Shown piece after piece: positions 1 through 10,901 of a stretch of 64,000 nucleotides of DNA. The notes under the pieces were generated by a model. That model was not told the origin of the DNA, searched no databases, and worked only from the letters and a program-made list of their open reading frames with translations. The position numbers were made by a program, and so were the translations under genes. Source of the stretch: Pelobacter sp. (GTDB lineage: Bacteria > Desulfobacterota > Desulfuromonadia > Geobacterales > Pseudopelobacteraceae); contig JAVBXN010000016.1 of the NCBI GenBank assembly GCA_030824515.1, positions 1 to 64,000 of the forward strand. The letters run 5' to 3'. Every line of letters starts with the position of its first letter. Within the stretch, counting starts at the first letter, position 1.

Positions 1-3000
1 GGTAGCTGATGCTGTTGGCGGTGGTGGAGTGTTGGGCGGCGGTTACGTTGCTGACGCCGATGGTCAGACCCAGGGTGGATTCCGTGCCGGTGATGGTGAC
101 GTTCTCGGAGAAGTTGACCACAAAGTCAAGATGCTGGCCGGTGGCGTAGGTGGCGTTACCGGGAACTGTTACCGAGGTTACGGTGGGGATGATGTTGTCG
201 GTAATGGTAATGGTGAAACTTGCCGGCCCCAGAGGAGCGACGATACCGTCGCTATAGGTGAAAGCGAAGGAGTCAGCGCCGTTCTGGCTGCCGTCGGGAG
301 TGAAGGAGAGCAGGCTTCCGCTCACATCGGCCTGGCTGAAGCTGTCACCAATCCCGAGCGCCACGCCGCTTTTTTTGAGAGTCCCCTTGGCCGGAACAGC
401 CGTCAGGGAATAGACCAGTGTGCTTGCCGCCGGCACATCTACATCGGATATCATCAGCCTTGAACTGCTGATCACGGTCTGCGCTGCATCCTGATTGAGT
501 GTCAGACCGCCGTTAATAACCAACGCAGGCGCTTCGTTGACATTGGTGACGGTGATTTCCAGATTGGCGCTGTCGCTGTCGCTGCCGTCACTAACCTGGA
601 TGGTCAGCTTGTAGACGTTGTTAAAATCGCTGTCGCCGGGGAATTCATAATTGGGGGCGCTTTTGAAAGTAATCGCTCCGCTGCCGGCACCAATCGAGAA
701 TTTAGACTGGTCCAGACCACCGGTGATGCTGTAAGTCAGGCTGTCGGATTCCACATCAGTGGAAGTTATCACGCCGGCCGCGGTCTGGTTCTCGGCAGCG
801 TTCCAGACGATCGGACCGGCGGTAAGAGCCTTTACCGAGGCTTTGTTGGCGCTGACGCCATCCTGATACGCCACATGGGGAGTGCCCCTGCCGTTGATCG
901 CCAGACTGGTATAGGAGGCCTGTCCGGGCGAGAAACCAGCGCTACCCACAGTCACCCAGTTGCTCCCGTCATACTTCATCACCGTGGCCTTGCCGGCGAT
1001 ACCGGCATCTCGATAAGCCACGTACTGTTCGCCGCTGCCATTTACAGCCAGGCTGGTATAAAGGGCCTGACCGGACGAGAAACCGGCGTTACCGACAGTT
1101 ACCCAGCCGGCTCCGTTAAATTTCATCACCGTGGCTTTGTTGCTGCTGACGCCATCCATGAACGCCACGTAAGGAGCGCCGCTTTCGTCGATCGCCAGAC
1201 TGGTATACCCGGCCGGCCCGGCCGAGAAACCGGCACTTCCCACAGCAACCCAGCTGGCTCCGTCAAACTTCATCACCGTGGCCTTATTGCTGTTGGCGCC
1301 ATCCATGAATGCCACATAGGGGGTGCCGCTGCCGTCAATTGCCAGGCTGGTGTAGTCGGACTGACCGGACGAGAAACCGGCGCTCCCCAATGTCACCCAA
1401 TTGATGCCGTCATGTTTCATCACCGTGGCCCTGTAGCTGTTGGCGCCATCCATGAACGCCAGGTACGGGGCGTTGCCGCCGCCGACTGCCAGGCTGGTAT
1501 ATAAGACCGAGCCGGCCGAGAAGCCGGCATTGCCCACCGGCACCCAGTTACTGCCGTCATATTTCATCAGCGTGGCCTTGTTGGCGTTAGCGCCATCCCT
1601 GTAAGCCACGTAAGGTGTTCCGCTGCCATCGATGGCCAAAGTGGTGTACTCGGCCGGCCCGGAGGAAAAACCGGCGTTGCCCACCGGTAACCAGCTGCTG
1701 CCGTTATAGCTCATCAGCGTGGCTCTGTTGCCGTTGCCTCCATCCATGTAAGCCAGATAGGGAGTTCCGCTGCCGTTGATTGCCAGACTGGTGTAGGAAG
1801 CCTGCCCGGCCGAAAAACCGGCGCTCCCCACCTGGGTGAAGCTGCTGGCGCTGCGGACATTGGTGATCTGTGGCGCATCATTAACCGCGGTAACCAGGAG
1901 CGTCGTGGTGGCGCTGGCGGTTTTGGCGCCGCCGCTGCCGCTGTTGCCGCCATCGTTGACCATGATGTTCAGTAGCACATCCGCGATGGCATTGGCTGCG
2001 GTGGTAAAATGCACATTGCCCGCCGCGATGAAAGCGTTGATGTCGCTTATCGCGCCAACCAGAACCAGGGAGAGCGACCCGCTGCCGCCGACGGTGACAC
2101 CGCCGCCGCTTACAGCCGACAGCGTGCCCGAGTCCACGCCCAATGTGGCGGAAACGCCGCCGGTAGCGGCATCCACGTCACTGAAACCGATGCCGGTGAT
2201 CGCTGCGGCCACATCTTCGCTGACAGTGATACTGACCGGCGCACTGACCGCCGGCGGGTCGTTGACGGCTGCCACCGCCAGGGTCACCGTCGTACCGGCC
2301 GATTTGGCGCCACCGCTGCCGGTATTGCCGCCGTCTTCAATATCCAGGGTCAGCGTGACATTACCGTCGGCGTTGCCGGCGGTGGTGAAGCTCACATAAC
2401 CGGCGGCGATAAAGGTGTTGATATCGGCAATGCTGCCGCTGAGAGTCATAAAGCCGGAACCGGAACCGGTGACCGACACCCCGCCACCGGTTGCCACCAG
2501 CACGCCGCTGCCCACCGACAGCGTGGCGGTCACCAGACTGTTCCCCGCATCCACATCGGCAAAACTGATACCGGTCAGCGCACCGGCCACATCTTCGGTC
2601 ACGCCGATAGAAGCCGGCGCCGTGATGGTCGGGGCGTCGTTGACCGCCATGACGGTTACCGTGGCAACAACGGACAACGAAGTGCTGTCCAAGCCGCCAT
2701 TTCCGGTGCCGCCGTTGTCAGTGATGCTCGTCAACGTAATGACCCGGCTGGTGGTATTCGGATTCTCACTGCTGTTGAGATAACTGATGCCATCTATGAA
2801 AGTCTGGGCATTAGCCGCGCTCAGTCCTCCGGCCTTGGACAGCGTGACTGTGGCGCTGCTGCCGCTGACGCTTATGCTGTAGTTAACAGCGTTGCCGCCG
2901 ATGGTGGTACCGCTGGCGCCGTTGACAAGCGCAATGTCGGTGCCGTCGATACGCAGAATTTCATTGATGCCATCGGCCAGGTTGCCGACCGTCAGCGTCA

Positions 3001-4729
3001 GCCCGGCAATGGTCTGGCCGGCTTCAATGGTACTGATGCTCACCAGGCTGAACAGGTCCACCGCCAGGCCATCCTCGGTGTAGGTCGGCGTACCGCCGGT
3101 TGCAGAGAGTGTGGGTGGGTCGTTAACTCCGACCACCGCCACACTCACGCTGGCAACGCTGCTGCTGCCGCCATCGCCATCATTGACTGTCACAGCCATG
3201 GTCCGTGTCGCTGTGTTCGGGGCTGTACTGTTGCTGTTGCCATATGTGAGCGTATTCAGCAGCGAGGTGACCCGGGCAGGAGTGGCATTGCTGTTGAAAT
3301 CGACGACAAGACTACTGCCGCTGCTGCCGTTAGCGCTGATAGCGCCGATGTCCACACCGCCGACCGAGACATGGCTACCTACGGTGATTCCGGCGCTCAG
3401 AGACACCACACCGCTGCTATCGATACCCAGCACGTCTTCACCAGCCACACCGTTGGCTGTTATCGCAACGATGATATTGCCCCCATTGAAATCGGCCGAA
3501 TCGCCATCACTGACCGCTGACGCGCTGCCGCTATCCAGGTTAACGGCTGAAGCTCCTTCGACGTAACTGGCAATGTCACCGTTGAGGTTGCTGATGACAG
3601 GGGCTGCGTTGGGGAGTACGGGGTTGTCGATCACGATATCGTTGATACCGAACCACGACCCGCTGCCGTCGGTTTTGTATATCCGAACTTCATCGATGTT
3701 GTAGAAATTTTGGTCCAGAACGCCGCCTTGCGCCAAGGGAACGTTGGCGCCGACAAGGCTTCCGTTAAAGGTGCGCGTGCCTTTAGAATCGCCATTTTCC
3801 AAAGCTTCTATCGTCCATTCGTCCCCAAACCATTCTCCCCAATCATTGAAATTGAGCGATGTCAGCTTGAAATCAACCCCGCCGGACGATTTTATCGCCA
3901 TTCCATAAGTAGCGCCACTGCCACCACTCCAGGTTACTATTGGCGGGACGGACCAGTCGGTGCTATGGAATTCCAGAGCCCCGTCAGTCGTTATTTTTAC
4001 GATGCTGCTGTCAATTGCGTACACCTCGATGGTTATATCCGCTATGTCCGTGGAACCACCCTGCCCATCGGCAGCCGTATTCGGCGGCGCACCGGTAAAC
4101 CCCGCACCGCTTGTGAAGGAGATGGTGCCGGCCGCCAGGACGCCCTTGTACGTGTCTCTGGCATTGTTACTAAGGATCGTCTTTGCCTCTGATTTTCCGT
4201 CAGACGCCTCCAGAATCCAGTTGCCTCCTAACTGGACCGAACCGGTGGCATCAACGGATGCGGATATGTTAGCTCTCGTGAATGATGCTATTTTTTGTAC
4301 AAAACTACTCCCGGCAGCGCCTTTCGCAATATCACAACCGTAAAACAGGATCTCCCCATCCCTGCCGAGCGAATTGGCGATCACCTTCATTTGTCGCTCA
4401 TATTTCTCCAGGCTCTCCGCCGATAACACACCGCTGCCCAGATAAACCTTGCCAGGCTCACCATGGGAAATCAGATGAATGGCCTGCAAACCTCGCTTGT
4501 CCGCCAGTATTTCACTGATCTGCTCCACTCCGTCGCGACCTGCATCGAGCCGCACAACATCCACCCCCGGTCTGACGCCATCCGCAAGCATCTGCGCGTC
4601 CCGCACCGCGGAATCGATGAAAACGATCTCGGGCCGGCTCGAAGATGCCACGGCGGGCAGTATGAAGATAAACATACAAATCGCGGCATGAATCAAAATC
4701 ACGATCAAGTTTTTTTGCTGAGCAATCAT
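1..4729 (-). CDS. Giant exported DUF4347 adhesin-like protein, C-terminus beyond the left edge
   Basis: The minus frame is open from an ATG at 4729 (purine-rich RBS just upstream) to the edge of the window, so at least 1,576 residues are present. Order seen: hydrophobic N-terminal segment (about 8-30); DUF4347 domain (about 33-173) with the family's Ser-His-Gly and Tyr-Gly-Cys motifs; a Gly/Ser-rich stretch; several cadherin/VCBS-like modules of about 100-110 residues, each ending in an Asn-Asp-Ala/Pro-Pro signature (about 350-950); seven tandem 49-residue repeats (about 960-1300); then further cadherin-like modules. This is the architecture of very large surface or secreted adhesins. Secretion route and ligand cannot be read from this part; type I signals would lie in the missing C-terminus. 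All long plus-strand frames here are shadows of this gene. Confidence 0.85.
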   Translation of the reverse strand, partial: MIAQQKNLIVILIHAAICMFIFILPAVASSSRPEIVFIDSAVRDAQMLADGVRPGVDVVRLDAGRDGVEQISEILADKRGLQAIHLISHGEPGKVYLGSGVLSAESLEKYERQMKVIANSLGRDGEILFYGCDIAKGAAGSSFVQKIASFTRANISASVDATGSVQLGGNWILEASDGKSEAKTILSNNARDTYKGVLAAGTISFTSGAGFTGAPPNTAADGQGGSTDIADITIEVYAIDSSIVKITTDGALEFHSTDWSVPPIVTWSGGSGATYGMAIKSSGGVDFKLTSLNFNDWGEWFGDEWTIEALENGDSKGTRTFNGSLVGANVPLAQGGVLDQNFYNIDEVRIYKTDGSGSWFGINDIVIDNPVLPNAAPVISNLNGDIASYVEGASAVNLDSGSASAVSDGDSADFNGGNIIVAITANGVAGEDVLGIDSSGVVSLSAGITVGSHVSVGGVDIGAISANGSSGSSLVVDFNSNATPARVTSLLNTLTYGNSNSTAPNTATRTMAVTVNDGDGGSSSVASVSVAVVGVNDPPTLSATGGTPTYTEDGLAVDLFSLVSISTIEAGQTIAGLTLTVGNLADGINEILRIDGTDIALVNGASGTTIGGNAVNYSISVSGSSATVTLSKAGGLSAANAQTFIDGISYLNSSENPNTTSRVITLTSITDNGGTGNGGLDSTSLSVVATVTVMAVNDAPTITAPASIGVTEDVAGALTGISFADVDAGNSLVTATLSVGSGVLVATGGGVSVTGSGSGFMTLSGSIADINTFIAAGYVSFTTAGNADGNVTLTLDIEDGGNTGSGGAKSAGTTVTLAVAAVNDPPAVSAPVSITVSEDVAAAITGIGFSDVDAATGGVSATLGVDSGTLSAVSGGGVTVGGSGSLSLVLVGAISDINAFIAAGNVHFTTAANAIADVLLNIMVNDGGNSGSGGAKTASATTTLLVTAVNDAPQITNVRSASSFTQVGSAGFSAGQASYTSLAINGSGTPYLAYMDGGNGNRATLMSYNGSSWLPVGNAGFSSGPAEYTTLAIDGSGTPYVAYRDGANANKATLMKYDGSNWVPVGNAGFSAGSVLYTSLAVGGGNAPYLAFMDGANSYRATVMKHDGINWVTLGSAGFSSGQSDYTSLAIDGSGTPYVAFMDGANSNKATVMKFDGASWVAVGSAGFSAGPAGYTSLAIDESGAPYVAFMDGVSSNKATVMKFNGAGWVTVGNAGFSSGQALYTSLAVNGSGEQYVAYRDAGIAGKATVMKYDGSNWVTVGSAGFSPGQASYTSLAINGRGTPHVAYQDGVSANKASVKALTAGPIVWNAAENQTAAGVITSTDVESDSLTYSITGGLDQSKFSIGAGSGAITFKSAPNYEFPGDSDFNNVYKLTIQVSDGSDSDSANLEITVTNVNEAPALVINGGLTLNQDAAQTVISSSRLMISDVDVPAASTLVYSLTAVPAKGTLKKSGVALGIGDSFSQADVSGSLLSFTPDGSQNGADSFAFTYSDGIVAPLGPASFTITITDNIIPTVTSVTVPGNATYATGQHLDFVVNFSENVTITGTESTLGLTIGVSNVTAAQHSTTANSISY
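830..1853 (-). repeat. Seven tandem 147-bp repeats (49-residue propeller-like unit)
   Basis: Within the DUF4347 gene, a 147-bp unit recurs seven times; the same landmark falls at about 900, 1047, 1194, 1341, 1488, 1635 and 1782. Each unit encodes a variant of Gly-x-Ala-Gly-Phe-Ser, Tyr-Thr-Ser-Leu-Ala-Ile, Pro-Tyr-Val-Ala and Lys-Ala-Thr-Val-Met-Lys, closing with a Trp-Val. Seven units of this size fit one seven-bladed beta-propeller; that fold is an inference from copy number and strand-like spacing. Confidence 0.85.
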
Positions 4730-4850
4730 GAATATACCCCCTGAGTTTTCCAACAGTTGTTTAATATCATCAAAATCAAAAAGATCAATGATTACAAAGT
4801 AATTATTTTTCAAAATGTTACACCAACATAGACCGGAATTACCCGCAAAA

Positions 4851-4877
4851 AAAAGCCCCTGTCCAACAGGGGCTTTT
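4851..4877 (-). terminator. Bidirectional intrinsic terminator
   Basis: An 11-bp perfect stem (4851-4861 with 4867-4877) around a 5-nt loop is flanked by A-run and T-run, so it can end transcription both ways. It lies just past the stop of the ferritin-like gene and upstream of the giant DUF4347 gene, insulating the two. Confidence 0.85.
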
Positions 4878-4906
4878 TAATAGCTTGGTATTATTGAATC
4901 AATGAA

Positions 4907-5398
4907 CTACTCGCGGACATAGGTATCGATGTCCGTCTCGTGCACCATGCCCATCAGGCGGGCGTATTCGGATTCGATCATCGCGTAGTGGTTACGGGTT
5001 TCCCTGGCATTCAATTCGTAGACCGCCCTGATTTGGGCATCTTCAACCGCCGCAGCCATCTCCAGCAGGGCCGCCTCAAGCTTCTGCTCACGTTCCATCG
5101 CTGCTTCCATCGCCTTCTGTTCGTTGAAGTCCTCGGAAATCAGGCGCGAAATCGAGGAAATCCAGCTCGATTCGTTATCTGGAGGCAGATCCATAAACGC
5201 ATCGAGTGAAGGGATGTCGGTTCCGGTATAAATTTTGTAAAAATGTCCGGCATGCTCGCGTTCCTCTTTGGCCAGGACTTCGAAAACGCGGCGTGCATCG
5301 GGATCGCTCATCTTTTCTGCACCCATCTGGTAAAAATTCATTGCATTTTTTTCGGTTTGAATGGAGCGTTTGACAGCTTCTTGAATGTTAATACCCAT
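4907..5398 (-). CDS. Ferritin-like (rubrerythrin-type) diiron protein
   Basis: 163 residues, all helical in character, with Glu-x-x-Arg-x-His and Glu-x-x-x-His patterns (EEREHAGHFY near 57-66; NARETRNHYAMIE near 132-144) typical of a four-helix ferritin-like diiron site. The rubredoxin domain of full rubrerythrin is absent. Start chosen at ATG 5398 because a strong GGAGG lies about 8 nt upstream; a longer frame from a TTG at 5431 would run through this RBS and the promoter. Known members act in peroxide detoxification or iron handling in anaerobes; the substrate here is not shown. It is a single gene with its own promoter and terminator, divergent from ettA. Confidence 0.85.
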   Translation of the reverse strand: MGINIQEAVKRSIQTEKNAMNFYQMGAEKMSDPDARRVFEVLAKEEREHAGHFYKIYTGTDIPSLDAFMDLPPDNESSWISSISRLISEDFNEQKAMEAAMEREQKLEAALLEMAAAVEDAQIRAVYELNARETRNHYAMIESEYARLMGMVHETDIDTYVRE

Positions 5399-5431
5399 CG
5401 TATGCCTCCTCCCAGAAATAATGTTATTCAA

Positions 5432-5459
5432 AGAATACCTTTTTAGTCCTCTTTGTCAA
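5432..5459 (-). promoter_or_regulatory. Sigma70-type promoter of the ferritin-like gene
   Basis: On the minus strand, a perfect TTGACA (-35, 5454-5459) and TATTCT (-10, 5432-5437) are separated by 16 bp. This places the start of transcription near 5425, about 27 nt before the ATG at 5398. Confidence 0.7.
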
Positions 5460-5494
5460 GTCATTACTGTCAAAAAAATCCGGCTCCAAAGCGG

Positions 5495-5522
5495 TTGACA
5501 GCGTTGCATGGCGGCGTGTAAA
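5495..5522 (+). promoter_or_regulatory. Probable sigma70-type promoter of ettA
   Basis: TTGACA at 5495-5500 and TGTAAA at 5517-5522 are spaced by 16 bp, about 40 bp upstream of the ettA start. The -10 matches consensus at four of six positions, so it is weaker than the divergent promoter beside it. Confidence 0.5.
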
Positions 5523-5562
5523 AGAACCGGTATGTTTTTATGAATCAACGGGAGGATGAAAA

Positions 5563-7242
<1,680 letters not shown>

Positions 7243-7266
7243 CGGAACAGAGACAAACATCAAACA

Positions 7267-7314
7267 ATAACAGCTCCGGGTTGCAGATATAAATCATGCA
7301 GCCGGAGCTGTTAT
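7267..7314 (+). terminator. Intrinsic terminator after ettA
   Basis: A perfect 13-bp stem (7267-7279 with 7302-7314) encloses a 22-nt loop that can pair further internally. It sits between the convergent ends of ettA and the next minus-strand gene, so it may serve both. Confidence 0.75.
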
Positions 7315-7361
7315 CTTATGAGAAGTACAACTTACGGACGTAATCCAGGCCGGAGGCCACC

Positions 7362-9365
7362 CTACCGGATCTCAATCTTCTCCACCACCACTGTCCCCTG
7401 CCCTATCGTCAGCGGCGCAGTCAGAGTTGTTGCGCCGTTGTTGGCATTGTAGGCGCTGTCATACCCCCCCTTCAGAGTCACGTAGACATTGCGGCCGGCA
7501 TTCAGGACTCCGGCCTGGCTGCCATCCAGCAACTGAATCACCGCGCCTGCTGACGCCGCGTCGTAGGCAGCCTGCAGGCTTCCGTATTCGGTTCCGCCGA
7601 TATGCAGCAGTGTGGCCTGGTTGAAGGTGGCGGTAACGCTCCTGTTGCCGGTCATGCTGACGCTGCAGGGACCGGCCGCCGGGCAATCGCCCCCCCACCC
7701 TCCGAAGGTTGCCAGTGCCGAGGGGGTGGCATAGAGATTGACAGTGCCGGAGAAGTCATAGCCGCAATCCGCTACTGTCCCCTTGACGCTGTTGGAGCAG
7801 GAGATGCCGGCCGGAACGCTGGTGACTGTGCCCCCCAGTCCGTTGGCCAGCGTGCCGTTGACCGCCACATGCACCGCAAGGGTCGGAATGGAAACCGTTA
7901 CGGCGACCGGTCCGAAGGCGGGCGAGATGTTGCCGGCCGCATCCCTCGCAAAGGCGTACAGCTGCTTGCTCCCTTCGCTGCCGAAGGTGAAACTGCCGCT
8001 GGCGGAAGCGCTCCAACTGCAGCCGCTGCCGCCGGCCGATTCGCTGACGCAGTAGCCGCTGACCGCCAGGTTGTCTGTGGCAGTAATGACGGTATCAACT
8101 GTCAGGGAGTTGGCGCGCGGTTGGGCCGTAAAGGCATTGACCTCCGGATTGCCCTGGTCGCTGATGGTAAGGGTGGCGCTGGCACTACCCTGATAGTTGG
8201 GATCGCTGATAGTGGCCGCCACAGCATAGCTGCCGATGGCTGATGGCGCGCCGGCGCTGCCGTTGTAGGTGATCAGCACCGATTTGCCGGCCGGACTGGT
8301 GGTGGCGGTTGCCGCTTTCGGTGTGCCGTCCCAGGCCTGGAGCAGGCTGCCTAAGGTGACTGTGGCGGTTGCTTTGTTGATAACCAACGTGCCGGCCGAG
8401 AGCCCGGTCAGAATGTTGTAATTAGCACTGTCGGCCGGCACAAAGTCGGCGGTGACTGCATAGCTGCCGGCGGCTGTCTTATCGGCTGATCCGCCGGTAA
8501 TGATGTTGGCGACCGCACCGGGAACTGAACTGGCGGAGATTGTGACGGTTGCTGCCTGTGGCGATCCGCTGTAAACCAGCGGCGAGTTGCCGACTGCAAG
8601 GGTTGCGGTCGGCGTAGCCTTGTTCACGGTAAGCGTGAAACTCTGATCTACCGTACCGGCGCTGTTGGTGGCGGTGATGGTGAGCGGGAACGAACCGGAT
8701 TGTGCAGGTGTGCCGCTCAGGGTGCCGTTGCTGTTCAGCGTGACTCCGCCCGGCAGCGTACTGGCTGTCGTAAAGGCCGGAGCGGGAATGCCGCTGGCGG
8801 TGACGACAAAGCTGCCAGGACTGTTATAGGTAAATGAGGTTGCCGATGCGCTGCCGAACGCGGGAGCAAGCCAGGTGGTAAAGGTCTGATCCGTACCGTT
8901 GTTCGTCCCGCCGCTGTTAACGGCGTTTATCCGGTAATGATAGATCGTCCCCGGCAAGAGTCCGCTGAGCGGTGCGCTGACGGAAGTATCGGAAGTGCCG
9001 GTAACCGTGGCCTGGGTTGAGGCGACAGTGGCGCCGTAAGCGACGGTCAGGCCGTACTCGAAGCCGACCGTCGCATCGGCGTTGTTGGCGTTGACCGTGC
9101 CGTTCAGGGTTGCGCCGGTGGCAGATAAGCCGCTTGCCGCGCCGGTGGTCACGGTCGGCGGGGTGTAGGCATAGCTGAAGACCGTACCGCTGCCGCTACC
9201 GGCATACACGGTTTTACCATCGCTGCTCACCGCCAGGGCGGTGATGACACGGTTCCCCAGCCCGGTGGCAAAGGGGCCGCTGCCGCTCCACTGGTTGTCG
9301 GCGGCGAGCATGGTTGTCGGCAGTAGCAACAACGCCAATAGCATCATGCAAAACAATCTGTTCAT
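7362..9365 (-). CDS. Exported multidomain Ig/Fn3-like surface protein
   Basis: 667 residues. Signal peptide (about 1-21, ending Met-Leu-Ala-Ala); a short propeller-like stretch; a fibronectin-like module; a putative-Ig (He_PIG-like) module; two MBG-like modules; a divergent InlB/Big-type Cys-containing repeat (about 530-590); and a C-terminal module of about 85 residues with a Gly-Gly-Tyr-Asp motif. Start ATG 9365 has GGAGG upstream; the longer frame to 9467 would run through the palindromic element at 9413-9524. It lacks the BNR cassette that ends its upstream neighbours, but its C-terminal module resembles that of the protein at 46751-48886. Extracellular or surface location is inferred; ligand unknown. 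Confidence 0.8.
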   Translation of the reverse strand: MNRLFCMMLLALLLLPTTMLAADNQWSGSGPFATGLGNRVITALAVSSDGKTVYAGSGSGTVFSYAYTPPTVTTGAASGLSATGATLNGTVNANNADATVGFEYGLTVAYGATVASTQATVTGTSDTSVSAPLSGLLPGTIYHYRINAVNSGGTNNGTDQTFTTWLAPAFGSASATSFTYNSPGSFVVTASGIPAPAFTTASTLPGGVTLNSNGTLSGTPAQSGSFPLTITATNSAGTVDQSFTLTVNKATPTATLAVGNSPLVYSGSPQAATVTISASSVPGAVANIITGGSADKTAAGSYAVTADFVPADSANYNILTGLSAGTLVINKATATVTLGSLLQAWDGTPKAATATTSPAGKSVLITYNGSAGAPSAIGSYAVAATISDPNYQGSASATLTISDQGNPEVNAFTAQPRANSLTVDTVITATDNLAVSGYCVSESAGGSGCSWSASASGSFTFGSEGSKQLYAFARDAAGNISPAFGPVAVTVSIPTLAVHVAVNGTLANGLGGTVTSVPAGISCSNSVKGTVADCGYDFSGTVNLYATPSALATFGGWGGDCPAAGPCSVSMTGNRSVTATFNQATLLHIGGTEYGSLQAAYDAASAGAVIQLLDGSQAGVLNAGRNVYVTLKGGYDSAYNANNGATTLTAPLTIGQGTVVVEKIEIR

Positions 9366-9412
9366 TTCGGTATCCTCCGTATTGTTACAACTGGCTAAAA
9401 ATGACGTCATTC

Positions 9413-9524
9413 CGTAGGGGCGCATTGCATGCGCCCGCCGTTGCCGTTTGCCCTGCATTCGGTGCAATATCCACCTTCATTGCCATTTGCCACGGTGTCG
9501 GGCGCACGTCGGTGCGCCACTACG
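9413..9524. repeat. REPIN-like palindromic element
   Basis: Two hairpin arms in inverted orientation bound 112 bp. The left arm (9413-9436) and right arm (9500-9524, read as reverse complement) share CGTAG-x-GGCGCA followed by TGCGCCC, and each arm is itself a stem-loop. It lies in the spacer between two surface-protein genes and codes for nothing recognisable. Confidence 0.6.
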
Positions 9525-9531
9525 ATGGTCA

Positions 9532-10806
9532 TCAATTTGGCAACCCGCCATTCATCGCCGTCCACAACCCGCAGCCATCCGCACTCGCAAACACCCCGTC
9601 CTCTGTCCCGGCGTAGAGCTTGCCGCTGGCATCAATGGCCAGCGAGACCACGTTCAGGTTGGTCAGGCCGCTGTTGGTGCAAACTTCCCAGGTTGTGCCG
9701 CTGTCACCGCTTTTGTACACACCACTGCCAGATGTCGCGACATACAGCGTGGCAGAGTTCTTCAGAGTCACTGCGGTAATCTGCGTGTTGTCCGGCTGAG
9801 TGGTGGCGGCTGTCCAGGTTGCGCCGCTGTCAATCGTTTTGTAGATGCCGCTGCCGCTGATGCCGGCATACAGTGTGGTCGATGTGACAGGGTCAACAAC
9901 CAGTTCACTCTGGCGGTAAACTCCTCCGCTGACGGGGAGACCACTGTTTTTAGCTGTCCAGGTCGCGCAGTCGGGGCTGCTGAAGATGCCGCCTTTGGTT
10001 CCGGCATAGAGCATACCGCTATCGATAACCAGCGAATAGACGTTGGCGTTGAGCCTGCTGTTGGCACAGGCGCTCCAGTCCGTGCCACCGTTGATGCTTG
10101 TGAAGACCCCGCTGCCGTGGGTGGCGGCAAAGAGGGTGGTTGCTGTAGCCGGGTGGGCAACGATTGCTTTCAGACGCAGATCGGTTGGCTGTGTCGTGGC
10201 GGCACTCCAGTTTGCGCCGCCGTTGCTGCTCAGATGGATGCCGGAGCCGTTGACTGCGGCCCGGACGCTCATCGGACTGCCGGAGTCAACCGACAGAGCG
10301 CCGACCCATTGGTCTGGCACAAAGGTGACCGTATAGGCGGGGGAGACCCCCTTGAAGTGAATCCATCCCAGGTTCTCTCCCCAGGCCCAGCCGTCAAAGC
10401 CCCCCGTAGCCGGATTGATGCTGACGCCGCCACCGGTTGGGGAAAAGTTGACCCAACCGGCCGCTTCAGACCAGCCGTAACCGGAGAGCGCCGCGCCGTT
10501 CAGGTTGACACCCCAATCGCTGCTGGTGCTGTTGGCGTAGGTGAAATAGCCGCCACCGCTGTGGCTGCCGAGCTTTATCCAGCCGATATTTTCGTTCCAG
10601 GCAAAACCCTCCAGGTGGTCGTCATAAACGCTGACGCCGGCACTGACGGCGGCGAGGTTGCTCCAGCCGACCGTTTCTGACCAGGCATATTTGTCGGTGG
10701 CGGAGATGTTGCCGCTGCTGACGAGCGGCGCCTGCGCTGCTGCGGCAACCGGCAGTGCCAGGATGCAGAGGAGGGTCAGGGGTTTGAGAAATATTTTAAT
10801 GTTCAT
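9532..10806 (-). CDS. Exported protein: Trp-rich repeats plus C-terminal BNR propeller cassette
   Basis: 424 residues. Signal peptide (about 1-25, Ala-rich end); four repeats of about 35-45 residues with the core Gly-x-x-Trp-x-Glu-x-x-Gly-Trp (YAWSETVGW, FAWNENIGW, YGWSEAAGW, WAWGENLGW); then BNR/Asp-box-type blades (repeated Ser-x-Asp-Ser-Gly-x-x-Trp and Thr-Leu-Tyr-Ala) from about 175 to the end, closing with WTAMNGGLPN. Start ATG 10806 is chosen because AGGTGG lies 8 nt upstream; the GTG at 10818 overlaps this RBS. It shares the C-terminal cassette with three other genes of the cluster. Sialidase-like catalytic residues are not evident, so the propeller is probably structural or binding. 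Confidence 0.8.
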   Translation of the reverse strand: MNIKIFLKPLTLLCILALPVAAAAQAPLVSSGNISATDKYAWSETVGWSNLAAVSAGVSVYDDHLEGFAWNENIGWIKLGSHSGGGYFTYANSTSSDWGVNLNGAALSGYGWSEAAGWVNFSPTGGGVSINPATGGFDGWAWGENLGWIHFKGVSPAYTVTFVPDQWVGALSVDSGSPMSVRAAVNGSGIHLSSNGGANWSAATTQPTDLRLKAIVAHPATATTLFAATHGSGVFTSINGGTDWSACANSRLNANVYSLVIDSGMLYAGTKGGIFSSPDCATWTAKNSGLPVSGGVYRQSELVVDPVTSTTLYAGISGSGIYKTIDSGATWTAATTQPDNTQITAVTLKNSATLYVATSGSGVYKSGDSGTTWEVCTNSGLTNLNVVSLAIDASGKLYAGTEDGVFASADGCGLWTAMNGGLPN

Positions 10807-10901
10807 GAATGTGTCCACCTTTCAGCACAAAAATCCCTACGATGAGTCACTGGAATTATTGCTAACGAAAGAGCTTAAGGTCGCTTCCGATTAAGGCCCG
10901 A

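Noticed and set aside
2009-3520. Long plus-strand open frame of 503 codons and other plus frames across 29-4744
   Set aside because: They lie opposite a minus frame that encodes clear DUF4347, cadherin-like and 49-residue repeats. The plus translations are His/Arg/Gly-rich and repeat only as mirrors of the minus repeats.
9448-10680. 410-codon plus-strand open frame
   Set aside because: Shadow of the BNR-cassette gene on the minus strand; no RBS and composition typical of an antisense frame in GC-rich repeats.
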